Below, in pieces: positions 63,047 to 64,000 of a DNA stretch of 64,000 bases. The translations under genes and the position numbers were made by a program. Numbering within the stretch: the stretch's first letter is position 1; every line of letters starts with the position of its first letter. The notes beneath the pieces are model-generated. The model was not told the DNA's origin. It saw only the letters and a program-made list of their open reading frames with translations, and made no database searches. This stretch comes from Azonexus sp. Lineage in GTDB: Bacteria > Pseudomonadota > Gammaproteobacteria > Burkholderiales > Rhodocyclaceae. The DNA lies in NCBI RefSeq assembly GCF_023150235.1, contig NZ_JAKLLH010000019.1:1-64000 (forward strand), written 5' to 3'.

Positions 63047-64000
63047 GCCAGACCACCACCGCCAACGGTTTCCAGCTGGATGACTCGGGTCGCCGCGTGG
63101 TGATCGACCCGGTAACGCGCATCGAGGGGCACATGCGTATCGAGGTCAATCTCGATAGCGCCAACGTCATCCGTAACGCCGTGTCGGTCGGCACCATGTG
63201 GCGCGGCCTGGAGCCCATCCTGCAGGGGCGCGACCCGCGCGATGCCTGGGCTTTCGTCCAGCGCATCTGCGGCGTGTGCACCGGTGTGCATGCCCTGGCG
63301 TCGATCCGCGCCGTCGAGGATGCGCTGGCCATTGAAATCCCCGCCAACGCCAACACCATCCGCAACATCATGCACCTGGCCTTGTTCGTGCATGATCATC
63401 TGGTGCACTTCTACCATCTGCACGCGCTTGACTGGGTCGACGTCGTTTCCGCCCTCAATGCCTCGCCCAAGGCCACGGCCGAGTTGCAGCAATCGATTTC
63501 GCCCTGGCACAATGCCTCGCCCGGCTACTTCAAGGATGTGCAGGAGCGGATCCGAAAAATGGTCGGCTCCGGTCAACTGGGGCCGTTCCGCAACGGTTAC
63601 TGGGGGCATAGCGCCTACAAGCTGCCGCCCGAAGCCAATCTGATGGCGGTGGCGCATTACATCGAGGCGCTCAATTTTCAGCGCGAGATTGTCAAGATTC
63701 AGGCCGTTTTCGGTGGCAAGAATCCTCATCCGATGTGGCTGGTCGGCGGAGTGCCCTCGGCCATCAACATGCACACTTCGGGCTCTTCCGGGGCCTCGAT
63801 CAACATGGAGCGGCTCAATCTGGTCGAGAGCATTGCTACCCGGACGCAGATATTCATCGAACAGGTTTATATTCCCGATCTGCTGGCCATTGCCAGCTTC
63901 TACCCGGAGTGGTTCAAGTACGGCGATGGGCTGGCCAGTCGCAACCTGCTGTCTTATGGGGAATTCCCCCGGCGCGCCAATGATGACTCCAATGCCAGCT
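63043..64000 (+). CDS. hyaB: [NiFe] hydrogenase large subunit (HyaB/HoxG), partial
   Basis: The first 319 residues are in the window; the gene continues beyond 64000. Binds the NiFe(CN)2CO centre. [20 protein letters not shown] holds the conserved E28, and [20 protein letters not shown] is the L1 motif with C76 and C79. [19 protein letters not shown] is another family segment. The second cysteine pair near the C-terminus is outside the window. Translation is coupled to hyaA. Confidence 0.96.
   Translation, partial: MSQTTTANGFQLDDSGRRVVIDPVTRIEGHMRIEVNLDSANVIRNAVSVGTMWRGLEPILQGRDPRDAWAFVQRICGVCTGVHALASIRAVEDALAIEIPANANTIRNIMHLALFVHDHLVHFYHLHALDWVDVVSALNASPKATAELQQSISPWHNASPGYFKDVQERIRKMVGSGQLGPFRNGYWGHSAYKLPPEANLMAVAHYIEALNFQREIVKIQAVFGGKNPHPMWLVGGVPSAINMHTSGSSGASINMERLNLVESIATRTQIFIEQVYIPDLLAIASFYPEWFKYGDGLASRNLLSYGEFPRRANDDSNAS

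Overview
The window is GC-rich chromosomal DNA with gene orders typical of Betaproteobacteria (mlaFEDACB followed by ibaG-murA, an MSHA-like pilus operon, a hyaAB-type uptake hydrogenase). Protein resemblance and order fit the Rhodocyclales (Azonexus/Dechloromonas neighbourhood) best; this placement is inference, since there is no rRNA. No rRNA, tRNA or CRISPR array was seen.

Layout. 1-11.2 kb is an accessory region packed with small toxin-antitoxin modules (parDE, an unnamed antitoxin/toxin pair, mazEF, higBA, brnTA), a REP-type transposase translationally coupled to a DUF4160/DUF2442 pair, broken gene ends of a glycosylation locus, and a 1040-residue RTX/S-layer-like protein. Many modules are bounded by short direct repeats, including a 109-bp pair at 138-246 and 5517-5625. 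A repressor/integrase pair lies at 10.9-12.4 kb. 12.5-23.9 kb is one minus-strand operon, almost every gene overlapping the next by ATGA, encoding an MSHA-like type IV pilus machine (secretin, TPR protein, ATPase, platform protein) plus three non-canonical membrane proteins and two prepilin-like proteins. 24.1-30.8 kb carries the Mla lipid-transport operon with mlaA inside it, a two-gene ABC exporter, ibaG and murA. 31.0-34.4 kb is mtnA, a Uma2 protein, a class II aldolase and a DmeF-like metal exporter.

34.9-57.8 kb is a surface-glycosylation locus: a 1604-residue five-domain glycosyltransferase/methyltransferase, other sugar-modifying enzymes, the pseudaminic-acid genes pseI, pseG (fused to an acetyltransferase), pseF, pseC and pseB, two TPR-glycosyltransferases resembling the flagellin glycosyltransferase FlmG, and, divergently from a sigma-28-type promoter, a flagellin that carries an internal HEMVH zinc-metallopeptidase domain (flagellinolysin type). 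The locus therefore probably makes a proteolytic flagellar filament decorated with pseudaminic acid. A two-gene ATPase plus TOPRIM-like cassette, a candidate defence system, is inserted between pseI and the next gene; a 55-bp duplication of the pseI 3' end flanks it.

58.0-64.0 kb holds uup, an HDOD protein, a glyoxalase-II-like hydrolase and the start of an oxygen-tolerant (group 1d-type) [NiFe] hydrogenase operon with an FNR-like site upstream.

A palindromic repeat with the core ACGGTCGACCGT recurs eight times exactly and at least once with one mismatch, both between genes and inside reading frames; it is the most striking non-coding signal in the window.
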